A stretch of DNA of 64,000 nucleotides from Methyloceanibacter caenitepidi (GCF_000828475.1 NZ_AP014648.1:620001-684000), one strand, 5' to 3'. Positions 48,279 through 58,405 are shown, counted from the stretch's first letter. Notes: generated from the letters alone by a model not told the origin. Translations and numbers: made by a program.

Positions 48279-49565
48279 ATGAGTTCGGGCCCGAGCACGC
48301 CGACCCGCCGGCGGTTCCTGGCGACGGCTGCGACCGCGGCGATTGCCGCCGGCCTGCCGGCGCGGTTGAAGGCGGCGGGGACGTCTGCACGGGTCGTGGT
48401 GATCGGTGGCGGTTATGGCGGTGCGACCGTCGCCCGTTTCTTGCGCGCCGCCGATCCGCGCCTCGAGGTCACGCTGATCGAGCCGAGGCGCGATTACTAT
48501 TCCTGCGCCTTCAGCAACGCCGTGATCGGCGGCCTGAAGCCGTACTCGATCCTGCGCTTCGGCTATGACGGCGTCGAAGCCGCGGGCGTGCGCCTCGTGT
48601 TCGAGAAGGCGATGCGTGTCGATCCCGCCGCGAAGACCGTGCGTACGGATGGGGGAATTGTCTTCGCCTACGATCGCCTGATCATGGCGCCGGGCATCGA
48701 ATTCATCTGGAACGCGATCGCGGGTTACGACGAAGCGGCGGCGGAAATCATGCCCCATGCCTGGAAGGCGGGGCCGCAGACCTTACTGCTGCGCAAACAG
48801 ATCGAGGAGATGCCCGACGACGGTGTTGTGGCGATCGCGCCGCCCACCAATCCGTTCCGGTGTCCCCCCGGTCCTTACGAGCGCGCGAGCCTGATCGCGC
48901 ACTATTTGAAAGCGCACAAGCCGCGCGCGAAGGTGATCATCCTGGACTCCAAGGAGTCCTTCTCGAAGGATCTTCTGTTTCGGCGCGCCTGGAAGGACCT
49001 CTACGGCGACAGGATCGAATGGCATGGGATCTTCGATTACGGCCCCGTCATCGCGGTCAAGCCGAAGGAGATGGTGCTGGTGACGGAGGCGCGGGAGTTC
49101 CGCGTGGACGTCGCCAATATCATCCCGCCCCAACAGGCACCCGCAATCGCGCGCGACGCCGGTCTTGCGGACGCGACAGGCTGGTGTCCGATCAATCCGG
49201 TGACTTTCGAGTCGCGTCTGCAGCCTGGGATCCACGTTCTCGGCGATGCTTCGATCGCCGGCGCCATGCCGAAATCCGCGTTCTCCGCGAACGCACAAGG
49301 CAAGGTGTGCGCGATGCAGGTCGCCCGTCTTCTAAGCGGCGAAGCGCCGATTCCGACCAAGCTGGATAATGTCTGCTACAGCCTCGTAGCGCCCGACTAC
49401 GGCATCTCCGTCGCCGGCGTTTACAGGCAGGGCGAGGATGCCATCGAGGCTGTCGAGGACGCCGGCGGCGTCAGCCCCATCCACGCATCGGAAAAATTCC
49501 GGCGGAGCGAGGCCGGTTACGCCGGGGACTGGTTCGAGACCATCACGCGACAGGTCTTCGGCTGA
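48279..49565 (+). CDS. fccB: Flavoprotein subunit of flavocytochrome c sulfide dehydrogenase
   Basis: A 428-residue FAD protein with a twin-arginine signal ([19 protein letters not shown]), Rossmann motif [17 protein letters not shown], sulfide-dehydrogenase block [20 protein letters not shown] containing a redox Cys, [15 protein letters not shown], and a C-terminal [13 protein letters not shown] tail of the FCSD-flavin_bind domain. It suggests the host can oxidise reduced sulfur. Confidence 0.93.
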   Translation: MSSGPSTPTRRRFLATAATAAIAAGLPARLKAAGTSARVVVIGGGYGGATVARFLRAADPRLEVTLIEPRRDYYSCAFSNAVIGGLKPYSILRFGYDGVEAAGVRLVFEKAMRVDPAAKTVRTDGGIVFAYDRLIMAPGIEFIWNAIAGYDEAAAEIMPHAWKAGPQTLLLRKQIEEMPDDGVVAIAPPTNPFRCPPGPYERASLIAHYLKAHKPRAKVIILDSKESFSKDLLFRRAWKDLYGDRIEWHGIFDYGPVIAVKPKEMVLVTEAREFRVDVANIIPPQQAPAIARDAGLADATGWCPINPVTFESRLQPGIHVLGDASIAGAMPKSAFSANAQGKVCAMQVARLLSGEAPIPTKLDNVCYSLVAPDYGISVAGVYRQGEDAIEAVEDAGGVSPIHASEKFRRSEAGYAGDWFETITRQVFG

Positions 49566-49698
49566 CGCGTATGCCTCGAAGACGGATCACCAGCTGAAAC
49601 GGGCGGGCTGGAGCCGCTTGAACGCCGCCGCGCTTGACGCCGAGGACGGCAACGGCGTACGCGGGGTGTCGTCGGGTTGGGTAGGGGGGTCGATCGCG

Positions 49699-50952
49699 AT
49701 GTGGCAGGGGGTGCTTCAATCTGCGCTCGGACTTTTTGTGCTGTTGGGCTTCGCCTGGGCGATTAGCGAGGACAGGCGCGCTGTATCCGCGCGAGTGGTG
49801 GCGAGCGCGATGGCGCTGCAGGTGGTTCTCGCCCTCCTACTCTTGCGTGTGCCGCCGGTCACGGTCGCGCTATCCTGGCTCAACAAGGCCGTCGAGGCAG
49901 TGCGCCAGGCGACGCTCGCCGGGACGTCCTTTGTGTTCGGCTATCTGGGCGGCGGGCCAACGCCTTTCGAGGCCACCGCGCCGCAAAACGTCTTCATCCT
50001 CGCGACGCAAGGCCTGCCGCTCATCCTGATCGTGAGCGCGTTGAGTGCGTTGCTGTTCTACTGGCGCATCCTGCCGAAGATCGTCCAAGGCTTCGCCTGG
50101 CTGCTCGAGCGCACGATCGGTCTCGGCGGCGCCGTGGGCGTTGCGTCGTCCGCCAATGTCTTTGTCGGCATGATCGAGGCGCCGCTGTTGATCCGCCCGT
50201 ACCTGCGCGACTTGAGCCACGCCGGACTTTTCTTGGTGATGACCGTTGGTATGGCGACGATCGCCGGAAACATGTTCGTGCTCTATGCGGCGATTCTGTC
50301 GCCTGTACTGGCCGACGCGGCTGGAACGCTGATGACTGCGTCGGTGATTAGCGCGCCGGCCTCAGTCGCTATTGCCGCGCTGATGGTGCCGGGCGACTAC
50401 ACGGGCGATGCAGTCGAGCAGCACGGTCCGGATGAAGATGCCACCAGCGCGGCCGAGGCGCTCGTCAACGGCACGCTAAACGGCCTCCGGGTCGTGGTCG
50501 CCGTGGCGGCACTATTGATCGTGGCCGTTGCCCTCGTGCATCTCGTGAACATGGGGTTGGGCCTGTTACCTGAGATCGGCGGGTTCAAACTGAGCCTTCA
50601 GCGCATGCTCGGCTGGCTGCTGGCGCCGGTCGCCTGGCTCATCGGCATTCCCTGGACCGAGGCCGGGCTCGCGGGCGAACTGATGGGCACCAAGATCGTG
50701 CTCAACGAGCTGGTCGCTTATCTCTCCATGGCGGAACTGCCCGAGGGCGCGTTGTCGCCGCGCAGCGACGTGATCCTGACCTATGCCCTGTGCGGCTTCG
50801 CCAATCTCGGCAGCCTCGGCATCATGCTGGGCGGCCTCGCCACCATGGTGCCGGAGCGGCGCGCGGAGATCGTGGCTCTCGGCCCCAAAGCGCTGATCGC
50901 CGGCACGATCGCCTGTTTCATGACAGGCGCCATGGCGGGACTATTCGCCTGA
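49699..50952 (+). CDS. CNT-family (NupC) nucleoside transporter
   Basis: A 417-residue membrane protein with about ten helices. SSANVFVGMIEAPLLIRPYL is the CNT core motif with the QTEAP-like element as IEAP; VMTVGMATIAGNMFVLY and TKIVLNELVAYLSMAEL are further family motifs. It takes up nucleosides with H+ or Na+. ATG 49699 with a GGGGGG RBS. The end overlaps the convergent serine-hydrolase gene by 12 nt. Confidence 0.88.
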   Translation: MWQGVLQSALGLFVLLGFAWAISEDRRAVSARVVASAMALQVVLALLLLRVPPVTVALSWLNKAVEAVRQATLAGTSFVFGYLGGGPTPFEATAPQNVFILATQGLPLILIVSALSALLFYWRILPKIVQGFAWLLERTIGLGGAVGVASSANVFVGMIEAPLLIRPYLRDLSHAGLFLVMTVGMATIAGNMFVLYAAILSPVLADAAGTLMTASVISAPASVAIAALMVPGDYTGDAVEQHGPDEDATSAAEALVNGTLNGLRVVVAVAALLIVAVALVHLVNMGLGLLPEIGGFKLSLQRMLGWLLAPVAWLIGIPWTEAGLAGELMGTKIVLNELVAYLSMAELPEGALSPRSDVILTYALCGFANLGSLGIMLGGLATMVPERRAEIVALGPKALIAGTIACFMTGAMAGLFA

Positions 50953-52416
50953 GCCCCCGGCGTCGGGCCTCTTGTCCGTGAAGGCGTTCACCAGCGGGCC
51001 GAGGTCGCGCGCCGTATCCCAGTCGCCGCCGTTCATTGTTTGCCCCAGCCGCACGACTACCAGGTCCTTGGAGGGGATCATGGCCACGACCTGCCCGTTA
51101 TGGCCAAGCATGTAGAACGAGTCGGCGGGCATCGGCGGCTCGCCGAGATTTGCCGACTTCTCCAGTTTCAGCCAGACCTGCGCGCCGTATCGGTCGTTGG
51201 GGGATTGAACGGTCGGCCGCGTCGTATAGGCGACCCAGCCTTCGGGGAGGATCTGCTCGCCGTCCCACCGGCCGTCCTGAAGGTACAGAAGTCCGAGCCG
51301 CGCCCAATCGCGCGCGGAGGCGTAAAGAAACGCGCCGCCCATAAACGTGCCGGCAGCGTCGGGCGCGAGCTGCGCCGTGCGCATGCCGAGCGGGCCGAAA
51401 AGGCGCTCCCGCGGGTAGCGCAAATAGTCGCGCTCGTCGTCGAACGTCTCGCGCAGTACGCCGGACAGTATCGCCGCCGTGCCCGTCGAGTACGACCAAT
51501 GAGTCCCAGGAGCGTAGGCGAGCGGCTTCGAAGCGGCGAACGCCGCCGTATTCCCTTGCACGAACATCATCTGTGACACGTCGCTGAGCTTGTCGTCCGG
51601 GTCCTCGTGAAAGGCCAGTCCCGAAATCATCCGCAATAGCGTGTTGAGCGTGATCTCGCCGCGCATGTCGTCGCGCCCGAGCCACTCGGGCATTAGACGT
51701 GTATCGTCGAGCCCAAGTTTCCCGTCCTTGACCCGAAGACCGATGAGCGCGTTCGTGCCCGTCTTGCTCATGGACCATCCGACGAGCGGCATATGCGCAT
51801 CGAAACCAGGGGCATAGCGTTCGGCGACGATACGGCCCTTGTGCACGACCACGAGCGCACGCGTGGCGCGTGGCCGTTCCGGGTCGGGGTCGGCGAAGAT
51901 CGCATCCACGGCCTGGGAAGCCGCCGGACCATCCACGCCGTCGGGCCATGCGAAGTCCGCGCGCCAAGCGCCGGCCGCAACGCGCGACCCTTGCGGCCAC
52001 TCTGCGTCCGGCGCCGCCGGCGGGTCCGCGTCAAACGGATCGCGCGCGCGCGCGGCATAGGCGGCCGCCGATTGATCCCGAACCAGCGTGCAGCCGAGCC
52101 CTTCCTGAAAGACTGCCGTCTGGCCGGCAAAGCCGACGCCGAGCGGAGAAGCACGCACAGTCTTCGCCGTGTCGTCCACATGGGCGGTGAACGGCGCCAA
52201 TGGCCCAAGGCCCGGACCCGACAGATCCTCGGCCATGACCGCGTCGAAGGTTCGGCCCGAGACGAACAGGCCTGCGCAAAGCTGCTGGGCCATATAACCG
52301 GAGCCGAGCAGGGCAATGCGGTAGAGCGGCGGTACGGCGAGGTACGCGACGGCCGCGATCGCAATGGCCAGCGCCACCAGCCAGACCTTGCCTGAGCGCT
52401 TCAAGGTTTTGGACAC
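50941..52416 (-). CDS. Serine hydrolase, class C beta-lactamase-like family
   Basis: A 491-residue membrane-anchored protein (N-terminal helix VWLVALAIAIAAVAYLAVP). Catalytic SMSK (SxxK, after LVGW), YST at the YxN position (HWSYSTGT) and HNG near the end in place of KTG. A DUF-like N-terminal region covers 30-160. Proteins like this are peptidases or esterases rather than true beta-lactamases. Confidence 0.8.
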   Translation of the reverse strand: MSKTLKRSGKVWLVALAIAIAAVAYLAVPPLYRIALLGSGYMAQQLCAGLFVSGRTFDAVMAEDLSGPGLGPLAPFTAHVDDTAKTVRASPLGVGFAGQTAVFQEGLGCTLVRDQSAAAYAARARDPFDADPPAAPDAEWPQGSRVAAGAWRADFAWPDGVDGPAASQAVDAIFADPDPERPRATRALVVVHKGRIVAERYAPGFDAHMPLVGWSMSKTGTNALIGLRVKDGKLGLDDTRLMPEWLGRDDMRGEITLNTLLRMISGLAFHEDPDDKLSDVSQMMFVQGNTAAFAASKPLAYAPGTHWSYSTGTAAILSGVLRETFDDERDYLRYPRERLFGPLGMRTAQLAPDAAGTFMGGAFLYASARDWARLGLLYLQDGRWDGEQILPEGWVAYTTRPTVQSPNDRYGAQVWLKLEKSANLGEPPMPADSFYMLGHNGQVVAMIPSKDLVVVRLGQTMNGGDWDTARDLGPLVNAFTDKRPDAGGSGE

Positions 52417-52434
52417 GGGGCTATGTTCCGCCCG

Positions 52435-52899
52435 CTAAAGCTCTTGCGCCGCCTTGAGCACCTCGTCCACGTGGCCCGGCACCTTCACCTTGCGCCAGAT
52501 ACCGCGAATGACGCCCTTGCCGTCGATGAGAAAGGTCGAGCGGTCGATACCCATATATTTGCGGCCGTACATGCTTTTCTCGACCCAGGCGCCATAGTCT
52601 TCACAGACCGCGCCATCTTCGTCGGATGCCAGAGGGAAGGTGAGGTCGTACTTGTCCTTGAACTTGTCGTGCTTCTTCACAGGGTCCTTCGAGACGCCGA
52701 TGACCTTGGCTTTGGCCTTCGAGAAATCGGGAAGCGCGTCGCGGAATCCGCAGGCTTCCTTGGTGCAGCCTGGCGTGTCGTCCTTAGGATAGAAGTAGAG
52801 GATGACGGTTTCGCCCTTGAGGTCTTTCAAGGAGATGTTACCGCCGCCGTCCGTCGGCAGGTTGAAATTGGGCGCCTTATCCCCGACCTCTAAGCTCAT
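52435..52899 (-). CDS. bcp: Thioredoxin-dependent peroxiredoxin Bcp
   Basis: A 154-residue peroxiredoxin. YPKDDTPGCTKEACGFRD has the peroxidatic Cys and the resolving Cys five residues on, as in 1-Cys/2-Cys atypical Bcp. AAGGAG precedes ATG 52899. Removes lipid and organic peroxides. Confidence 0.93.
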   Translation of the reverse strand: MSLEVGDKAPNFNLPTDGGGNISLKDLKGETVILYFYPKDDTPGCTKEACGFRDALPDFSKAKAKVIGVSKDPVKKHDKFKDKYDLTFPLASDEDGAVCEDYGAWVEKSMYGRKYMGIDRSTFLIDGKGVIRGIWRKVKVPGHVDEVLKAAQEL

Positions 52900-52954
52900 T
52901 GTCCGCTCCTTCTGGGTTTGACCTTCACGACTATCCGCACAAGAGGCCTTGACC

Positions 52955-53899
52955 ATGACGAACGCCAATGAAGCTTGGCCAGACCTACCATACTCGGCAT
53001 GGCGTGACACGTCCGCCACATTGCACTTGTGGTCTCAGATTGTCGGCAAGATCCGTCTCGTTCAATCGCCCTGGCTCAACCATTCTTGGCACTGCACACT
53101 CTATGTCACTCCGCGCGGCCTGACGACATCGACCATTCCTCACGGAGAGCGCACGTTCGATCTGACGTTCGACTTCGTCCGCCATCTTCTCGTCGTGTCG
53201 TCGGACGACGGCGTTACCAAAGAGATCGGTCTCTATCCGCGAACCGTGGCCGACTTCTATGCGGCGGTCATGGCGGCTTTGTCGGAGCTCGGTCTTTCTG
53301 TCCGCATCCATGAGATGCCGAACGAAATACCCGATGCCGTCCCCTTCAGCGATGACCTGACCCATGCGGCCTATGACCCGGTCTATGCGGAGCGGCACTG
53401 GCGCGCGCTCGTTCAAATCGACCGCGTTTTCAAACTGTTCCGATCGTCGTTCCTCGGCAAGTCCAGCCCCGTGCATTTCTTTTGGGGCAGTTTCGATATG
53501 GCGGTCACGCGCTTCTCGGGACGGACCGCGCCGCTTCATCCCGGCGGGGTCCCGAATCTCCCCGACGCCGTCGCGCAGGAAGCCTACAGCCACGAAGTGG
53601 CCAGCGCCGGGTTCTGGCCCGGCAGCCCCGGCGTCGAGTACCCGGCCTTTTATGCCTATGCCTATCCGGAGCCCGAGGGCTACGCCGAGGCGCCGGTCGG
53701 GCCTGACGAAGCGTTCTATCACCAGGAGCTGAAAGAGTTTGTGTTGCCCTACGACGCGGTCAGGGCGGCACCCGATCCCGATCGAGCGTTGCTGGACTTT
53801 CTGATCAGCACTTACGAGGCGGCGGCCGACGGCGCCAGCTGGGACCGCGCTGCCCTGGAGTGCCCTCTGGGCGTGCCGGGCAAGCCGCGCGCCGTGTGA
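52955..53899 (+). CDS. DUF5996 family protein
   Basis: A 314-residue protein with the DUF5996 pattern: WPDLPYSAWRDTSATLHLW, HLLVVSSDDG, HRVFKLFRSSFLGKSSPVHF-type block (QIDRVFKLFRSSFLGKSSPV) and FFWGSFDMAVTRFSGR. Function unknown. It is divergent from bcp with a short shared promoter region. Confidence 0.85.
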   Translation: MTNANEAWPDLPYSAWRDTSATLHLWSQIVGKIRLVQSPWLNHSWHCTLYVTPRGLTTSTIPHGERTFDLTFDFVRHLLVVSSDDGVTKEIGLYPRTVADFYAAVMAALSELGLSVRIHEMPNEIPDAVPFSDDLTHAAYDPVYAERHWRALVQIDRVFKLFRSSFLGKSSPVHFFWGSFDMAVTRFSGRTAPLHPGGVPNLPDAVAQEAYSHEVASAGFWPGSPGVEYPAFYAYAYPEPEGYAEAPVGPDEAFYHQELKEFVLPYDAVRAAPDPDRALLDFLISTYEAAADGASWDRAALECPLGVPGKPRAV

Positions 53900-53907
53900 G
53901 AGGCCGT

Positions 53908-54357
53908 TTAGGCCAAGCGCTTCGTCACCCGCACGTGCGGGATCGTCTGTTCAAAAAATGCGTCTCCCTCCTGCGCGTAGCCTTGCTTGAGGTAGAACCC
54001 TTCGGCGCCGACCCGGGCGTGCGCGACCATGAGCCGGAATCCGGCGGAGGCGCCCCAGTGTTCCGCATGGGTGACTAGCTGCGAGCCGACGCGCGCGTCG
54101 CGTTTCTGTTCGGCGACGGCCATTTGTTTCAGATGGAGCGTGGTCTCGTCCAGGGGCCGCAATGACACCGTGCCTACCACCACACCGCAATCCACGGCGC
54201 AGAAGTGCTGGCGCATAGTGTCGTCGGCCAGTTCCTCGGCGCTCACCGTGAGGCCAAGAGGGCGCCGCAGGATGTGCTCCCGCAGACGCAGCGCATCGCG
54301 ATACAGGCCGGAGCCGAGCGGCGCCTCGAAGATCAGGACGGTCGTGCTGCGGTCCAT
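53908..54357 (-). CDS. GNAT-family N-acetyltransferase
   Basis: A 149-residue protein with the GNAT fold: LHLKQMAVAEQKRDARVGSQ contains the acetyl-CoA loop (RDARVGS for Q/RxxGxG/A), then AHARVGAEGFYLKQGY. ATG 54357 is preceded by GGGAG; GTG 54366 overlaps the previous stop. Substrate unknown. Confidence 0.82.
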   Translation of the reverse strand: MDRSTTVLIFEAPLGSGLYRDALRLREHILRRPLGLTVSAEELADDTMRQHFCAVDCGVVVGTVSLRPLDETTLHLKQMAVAEQKRDARVGSQLVTHAEHWGASAGFRLMVAHARVGAEGFYLKQGYAQEGDAFFEQTIPHVRVTKRLA

Positions 54358-54362
54358 GACGG

Positions 54363-55466
54363 TCACTCCCATTCGGGCGACGACTCCGCCGGGGTTTCCT
54401 CCACTGGAGGTTCCGCGAGACGCTCCACCATATTCCAAAGCGCGCGGATCTGCGGCGCGTCCTTGCCAAGATAGTCGAGACCCGTATAGCCCCACCAGTC
54501 CCAGCACCCTTGCGGGTTCACGACGCTGGAGGCGATCTGCGGGAACAGAATAATCAGCCGGTTCGTGTCGGCCAACTCTGCATAACCCGTGTCCTCAATG
54601 AAGGTGCCCCCGACCCGGGCGCGCGATTGCTGACAGCCGTGCAAGGCCACATGCACCCGGCAGCCCGGAGTCTCGCGGCAAGAGGCTGGGATGTAGACGA
54701 CGCCTTCGTCGGCCAGCCCTTCGCCGGCTTCCGTGAACTCTTCCTGGTCGAATACGACGAAGTCGCCCTTTGCCTTTCTGGCAGCCGGCGTCAGCGGACC
54801 GTAGATCCAGCCGAGGATGGCGCGAGCCTGATCGTAGTCGCAGTCGCTCACGAAGGGCGTTTCCGACAGGCCGCAGGCCGCGCCGCCTTCTTCGGTGATA
54901 AAGGCGTGGCCGCCGTCGCCCTCCACATAGGAGATGTTGCCCTCCGGTACGCCGGCGAGTTCGTAGAAATTCTTGGCTGCTGCGACCACGGGACGGCTCA
55001 CCGTGGAATCCTTGTCGCCGGAATAGAGATAGATGTTGTGCTTGGCGAGCGCCGAGAGCGGGTCGATGTCGCCGTCCTCGGCCAGGTCGCGGGCGCGCGC
55101 CAGAAGCTTCTCCGGCTCCGGCTCCCCGAGAGTTGTTTTCATGCAGCTTTGCGCCGCCTGGATCGCGTTCTGCGCCACCCCCGTGGCCCAGTAAGGGAAC
55201 AGCCGGGCGGACGCCGATTCGGCGCAGGCGAAAGGACCGCCGGCGACAATTCCGGCGCCGACGATGTTTTCCGAATGGGCGATCTCCAATTGTCCGGCCA
55301 TGAAAGCGCCGGACGACAGGCCGGAAATGGAGGTCTGAGACAGGGCGGCGCCGAGCTTCGGAAGAGCGTCGGCGGAGGCCGGGCCGGGCACGAAGAGCGC
55401 CCAGCACAGCACCGAACCAAGAGCGGCGGATTGCGTCACAGTCCAGCTTCGCACCAAGAAGGTCAT
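54363..55466 (-). CDS. Secreted PHB-depolymerase-like esterase
   Basis: A 367-residue protein with a signal peptide to about residue 33 (WALFVPGPASADA). Lipase box ISGLSSGAFMAGQL, and the late HGCQQSRARVGGTFIEDTGY with NPQGCWDWWGYTG are typical of poly(3-hydroxybutyrate) depolymerase-like esterases (DUF/Esterase_phd). It may act on extracellular polyester or on other esters. Confidence 0.82.
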   Translation of the reverse strand: MTFLVRSWTVTQSAALGSVLCWALFVPGPASADALPKLGAALSQTSISGLSSGAFMAGQLEIAHSENIVGAGIVAGGPFACAESASARLFPYWATGVAQNAIQAAQSCMKTTLGEPEPEKLLARARDLAEDGDIDPLSALAKHNIYLYSGDKDSTVSRPVVAAAKNFYELAGVPEGNISYVEGDGGHAFITEEGGAACGLSETPFVSDCDYDQARAILGWIYGPLTPAARKAKGDFVVFDQEEFTEAGEGLADEGVVYIPASCRETPGCRVHVALHGCQQSRARVGGTFIEDTGYAELADTNRLIILFPQIASSVVNPQGCWDWWGYTGLDYLGKDAPQIRALWNMVERLAEPPVEETPAESSPEWE

Positions 55467-55681
55467 CGTCGCACAGGCTCCTTGAGAAGGGTGCGCCAGC
55501 TCCGGCGGTTGCGTCTGACTGTCACAATCGAAGTTAGAGCGCGACCGCGATGTTCATACCACGCGTCACGGGGTCCCAATGTGACCTTTGCCACCAAAAA
55601 ACCACTTGCAAGCGAGACTCGCGCGGTGCATGACACTGCCCCTTATTCGACTGGATCTATCTGCTGGTTGGGGAGGACGCC

Positions 55682-56221
55682 ATGTCCAGTGACGCCCTCT
55701 TCCAATTGGGGATGGACTTGGATCATGGTTCAAGCACCGCCCAAACGGAAGAAACGCAAACCTTGTGTCTCGAGGCCGAGATGGCTGATGAGCGCAAGGA
55801 TTTTTTCTGTGAGCGAGATGGTGTGCGCTACGCGGGCACGCATCTCATAATTGATCTTCTCGGGGCGGAACGGCTCGACGATCTGGAGCACATCGAAGCG
55901 ACGCTGAGGCAGTGCGTGGAGGCGGCGAACGCCACGCTCCTGCACATCCATCTGCATCACTTCGAGCCGAATGGCGGTGTGTCGGGCGTCGCGGTGCTTG
56001 CCGAGTCGCATATCTCGATCCACAGCTGGCCCGAATACGGCTATGCGGCGCTCGACGTGTTCATGTGCGGTGCCGCAGATCCGAACGCGACGATCGAGGT
56101 CATGCAACGCGCGTTTTCTCCGGACAACGTGGTCGTGAAAACCGAACTTCGCGGTAGGGAACTTGAGCGATGGACCGTTGGGTCGAAGAGACTCTCCATG
56201 GCGGCTTCCGCGTCCGCCTGA
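55682..56221 (+). CDS. speD: S-adenosylmethionine decarboxylase proenzyme
   Basis: A 179-residue proenzyme. GTHLIIDLLGAERLDD, HIHLHHFEPNGGVSGVAVL and AESHISIHSWPEYGYAALDV are the prokaryotic SpeD blocks; E108-S109 is the self-cleavage site that yields the pyruvoyl Ser. The N-terminal DALFQLGMDLDHGSSTAQTE form is typical of Hyphomicrobiales. Supplies aminopropyl donor to SpeE. Its last 52 nt overlap speE. Confidence 0.93.
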   Translation: MSSDALFQLGMDLDHGSSTAQTEETQTLCLEAEMADERKDFFCERDGVRYAGTHLIIDLLGAERLDDLEHIEATLRQCVEAANATLLHIHLHHFEPNGGVSGVAVLAESHISIHSWPEYGYAALDVFMCGAADPNATIEVMQRAFSPDNVVVKTELRGRELERWTVGSKRLSMAASASA

Positions 56222-57024
56222 AGGCGGGCAAGGTTCTGTTCGACACCCAGACCGAGCATCAGCAGCTGATCATCTTCGAGAACGATGACTTCGGCCGCGT
56301 GATGATGCTGGATGGCGTTGTCCAGGTCTCCACCAAGGACGAGTTCGTCTACCATGAGATGATGGCGCATGTGCCGCTCTTCGCCCATGGCAAGGCGAAG
56401 AACGTCCTCATCATCGGCGGCGGTGACGGCGGGGTCCTGCGCGAGGTGCTGCGGCATCCCGAGGTGAAGCGCGCCACGCTGTGCGAGATCGACCGCAGTG
56501 TGATCGACCTATGCCGCGAGCACTTTCCGGAAATCTCGGACGGCGCCTTCGACAACAAGCGCACGCGCGTCGTCATTGCCGACGGAACCAAGTTCGTGGC
56601 CGAGACGGACGAGCGGTTCGACGCGATTCTCGTCGACTCGACGGATCCGATCGGCCCGGGGGCGGTACTCTTCACCAAAGAGTTCTATGCCGACTGCAAG
56701 CGCGCACTCGCCCCTGGCGGCGTGCTTGTGACCCAAAACGGTCTTCCATTCCTGCAGCCGTCGGAGCTCAGGCAGTCCGTCGGTTTTTTCCGCGATCTGT
56801 TCGAGGACGCATTCGCCTACATGGCGACCACGCCCAGCTATTTCGGCGATGCCATGTCCTATGGCTGGGCGAGCGACAACGACGACCTGCGGCAGTTTAC
56901 GGTCGGCGAGATCGAATGGCGCTACGCTGCGGCGGGCGCGTTCCCGACGAAGTACTGGAACCCGCGCGTCCATGTCGCCGCGTTCGCGTTGCCGAACTAC
57001 GTTCTAGACCTGGTCGAAGCTTAG
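56170..57024 (+). CDS. speE: Spermidine synthase
   Basis: A 284-residue aminopropyltransferase. LIIFENDDFGRVMMLDGVVQ, VLIIGGGDGGVLREVLRHPE (Rossmann), and LVDSTDPIGPG match the family. ATG 56170 fits the usual first residues (WVEETLHGGFRVRL) and lies inside speD in another frame. Confidence 0.95.
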   Translation: MDRWVEETLHGGFRVRLKAGKVLFDTQTEHQQLIIFENDDFGRVMMLDGVVQVSTKDEFVYHEMMAHVPLFAHGKAKNVLIIGGGDGGVLREVLRHPEVKRATLCEIDRSVIDLCREHFPEISDGAFDNKRTRVVIADGTKFVAETDERFDAILVDSTDPIGPGAVLFTKEFYADCKRALAPGGVLVTQNGLPFLQPSELRQSVGFFRDLFEDAFAYMATTPSYFGDAMSYGWASDNDDLRQFTVGEIEWRYAAAGAFPTKYWNPRVHVAAFALPNYVLDLVEA

Positions 57025-57049
57025 CCCGCTCGAAGCCTGGCGCCGCCGG

Positions 57050-58300
57050 TCAGAGTTTTCCGAAGGTCGGGAGCTCGCCCACCAAGGGGTGGCAGTAGTC
57101 GTAGAAGATGGCGCTGATGTTGTTGCCGTCGTCCGAGAAATCCTCCGGCATATGCCGCGCGTGGCGCGCCACCGCGGACAGGTCCGCGCGGCCGAACTCG
57201 CTGCGGTAGTCGCCGGGTACGTTCGAGGTCCGGATGATGGTGATGGAGGCGCCGGCGTGGCCGTCCGCTGCGAGTTTCGCCGCGTGCCGCCCGACCCCGC
57301 GGGCCTCCAGGGCGTCGATGGATGACGTCGCCGGCCAGCAGCGCTGCAGATATCCGAACGTGTCGGCGCGGACGCGGGGGGCCTTGCCGCCGGTCGGAGT
57401 CAGCGCCTTCTTCACCGCATCGGCGAGCCCGTCACCGAGGGCGCCCGAGCCCGAAAGTTGCACATTGCCGTGGGCGTCCACTTCGCCCGAGCGCATGAGC
57501 TGCGGTCCGATCTCGTTGCCATCCGCATCCCGGATGCCTTCGCTCACGGCGATCTGGCAGCGGCCCAGCGCCGAGTAGACCCGATCGACGTCTTGGAGGA
57601 AGTGATCCATCACGAACGGAACTTCGGGCACATAGATCAGATGCGGCGCCGGCCGCTTGGCCGCGTCCTTGTCGGTCTCGCGGCAGCCGCGCGCGAGCGA
57701 CGCGGCGGCGGTCAGGAAGCCCGCTTGTCGGCCCATCACGACGTTGATCTTGATGCCACCGAGGCTGGCGTTGTCCAGCGCATCGCCCATGTGGGCGAGC
57801 GTCACGAAGCGCGCGGCGGAGGCGAAGCCCGGCGTGTGATCGTTTTCTTTTAGGTCGTTGTCGATGGTCTTGGGCACATGGAAGCAGCGCATCTCGTAGC
57901 CTGCTTCAGCCGCCTTCTCGTTGACGATGCGGCAGGTGTCGGCGGAATCGTTGCCGCCGATATAGAAGAAATATCGGATGTTGTTCTGGCGGCAGCCGTG
58001 CAGAATTTGCGCGCAGTATTCTTCGTCGGGCTTGTCGCGGGTGGAGCCGAGGGCCGCGGACGGCGTCTGGGCGATCACATCGAGTGTCTTGGCCGGCATC
58101 GCGGTGAGATCGACGAGGTCCCCGCCATCTTTGGCGATCCCACGCACGCCATGGCGCATGCCGAGGATCTGCTTCACCGTCCCGGAGGCGACGAGACCCT
58201 TCTGCAAGCCCTCAACGACGCCCACAAGCGACTGGTTGATGACGGCGGTCGGGCCGCCTGATTGGCCAATGGCCGCATTCCCCGTTGGAAGATCAGACAC
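57050..58300 (-). CDS. pfp: Pyrophosphate-dependent 6-phosphofructokinase
   Basis: A 416-residue enzyme. GQSGGPTAVINQSL, FYIGGNDSADTCRI (with N where ATP-PFK has D) and PKTIDNDL (Lys marking PPi use) identify the PPi-dependent type; MGRQAGFLTAA is a further block. Works in glycolysis or in reverse, common in methylotrophs and other bacteria with modified sugar metabolism. Confidence 0.92.
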   Translation of the reverse strand: MSDLPTGNAAIGQSGGPTAVINQSLVGVVEGLQKGLVASGTVKQILGMRHGVRGIAKDGGDLVDLTAMPAKTLDVIAQTPSAALGSTRDKPDEEYCAQILHGCRQNNIRYFFYIGGNDSADTCRIVNEKAAEAGYEMRCFHVPKTIDNDLKENDHTPGFASAARFVTLAHMGDALDNASLGGIKINVVMGRQAGFLTAAASLARGCRETDKDAAKRPAPHLIYVPEVPFVMDHFLQDVDRVYSALGRCQIAVSEGIRDADGNEIGPQLMRSGEVDAHGNVQLSGSGALGDGLADAVKKALTPTGGKAPRVRADTFGYLQRCWPATSSIDALEARGVGRHAAKLAADGHAGASITIIRTSNVPGDYRSEFGRADLSAVARHARHMPEDFSDDGNNISAIFYDYCHPLVGELPTFGKL

Positions 58301-58405
58301 GCGCTACCCCTTCTTGCCTCTCATTGTCGGGGCACCATGCCCCGGAGCCTTGACCCGTTGCAAGACCTTGGGCGCCGCCGCCAGGGAAGCTGCGTCCAGG
58401 CTGGC

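Noticed and set aside
50941..52416. True class C beta-lactamase
   Set aside because: HNG replaces KTG, YST replaces YxN, and the protein has a membrane anchor and long N-terminal region; a general serine hydrolase is safer.
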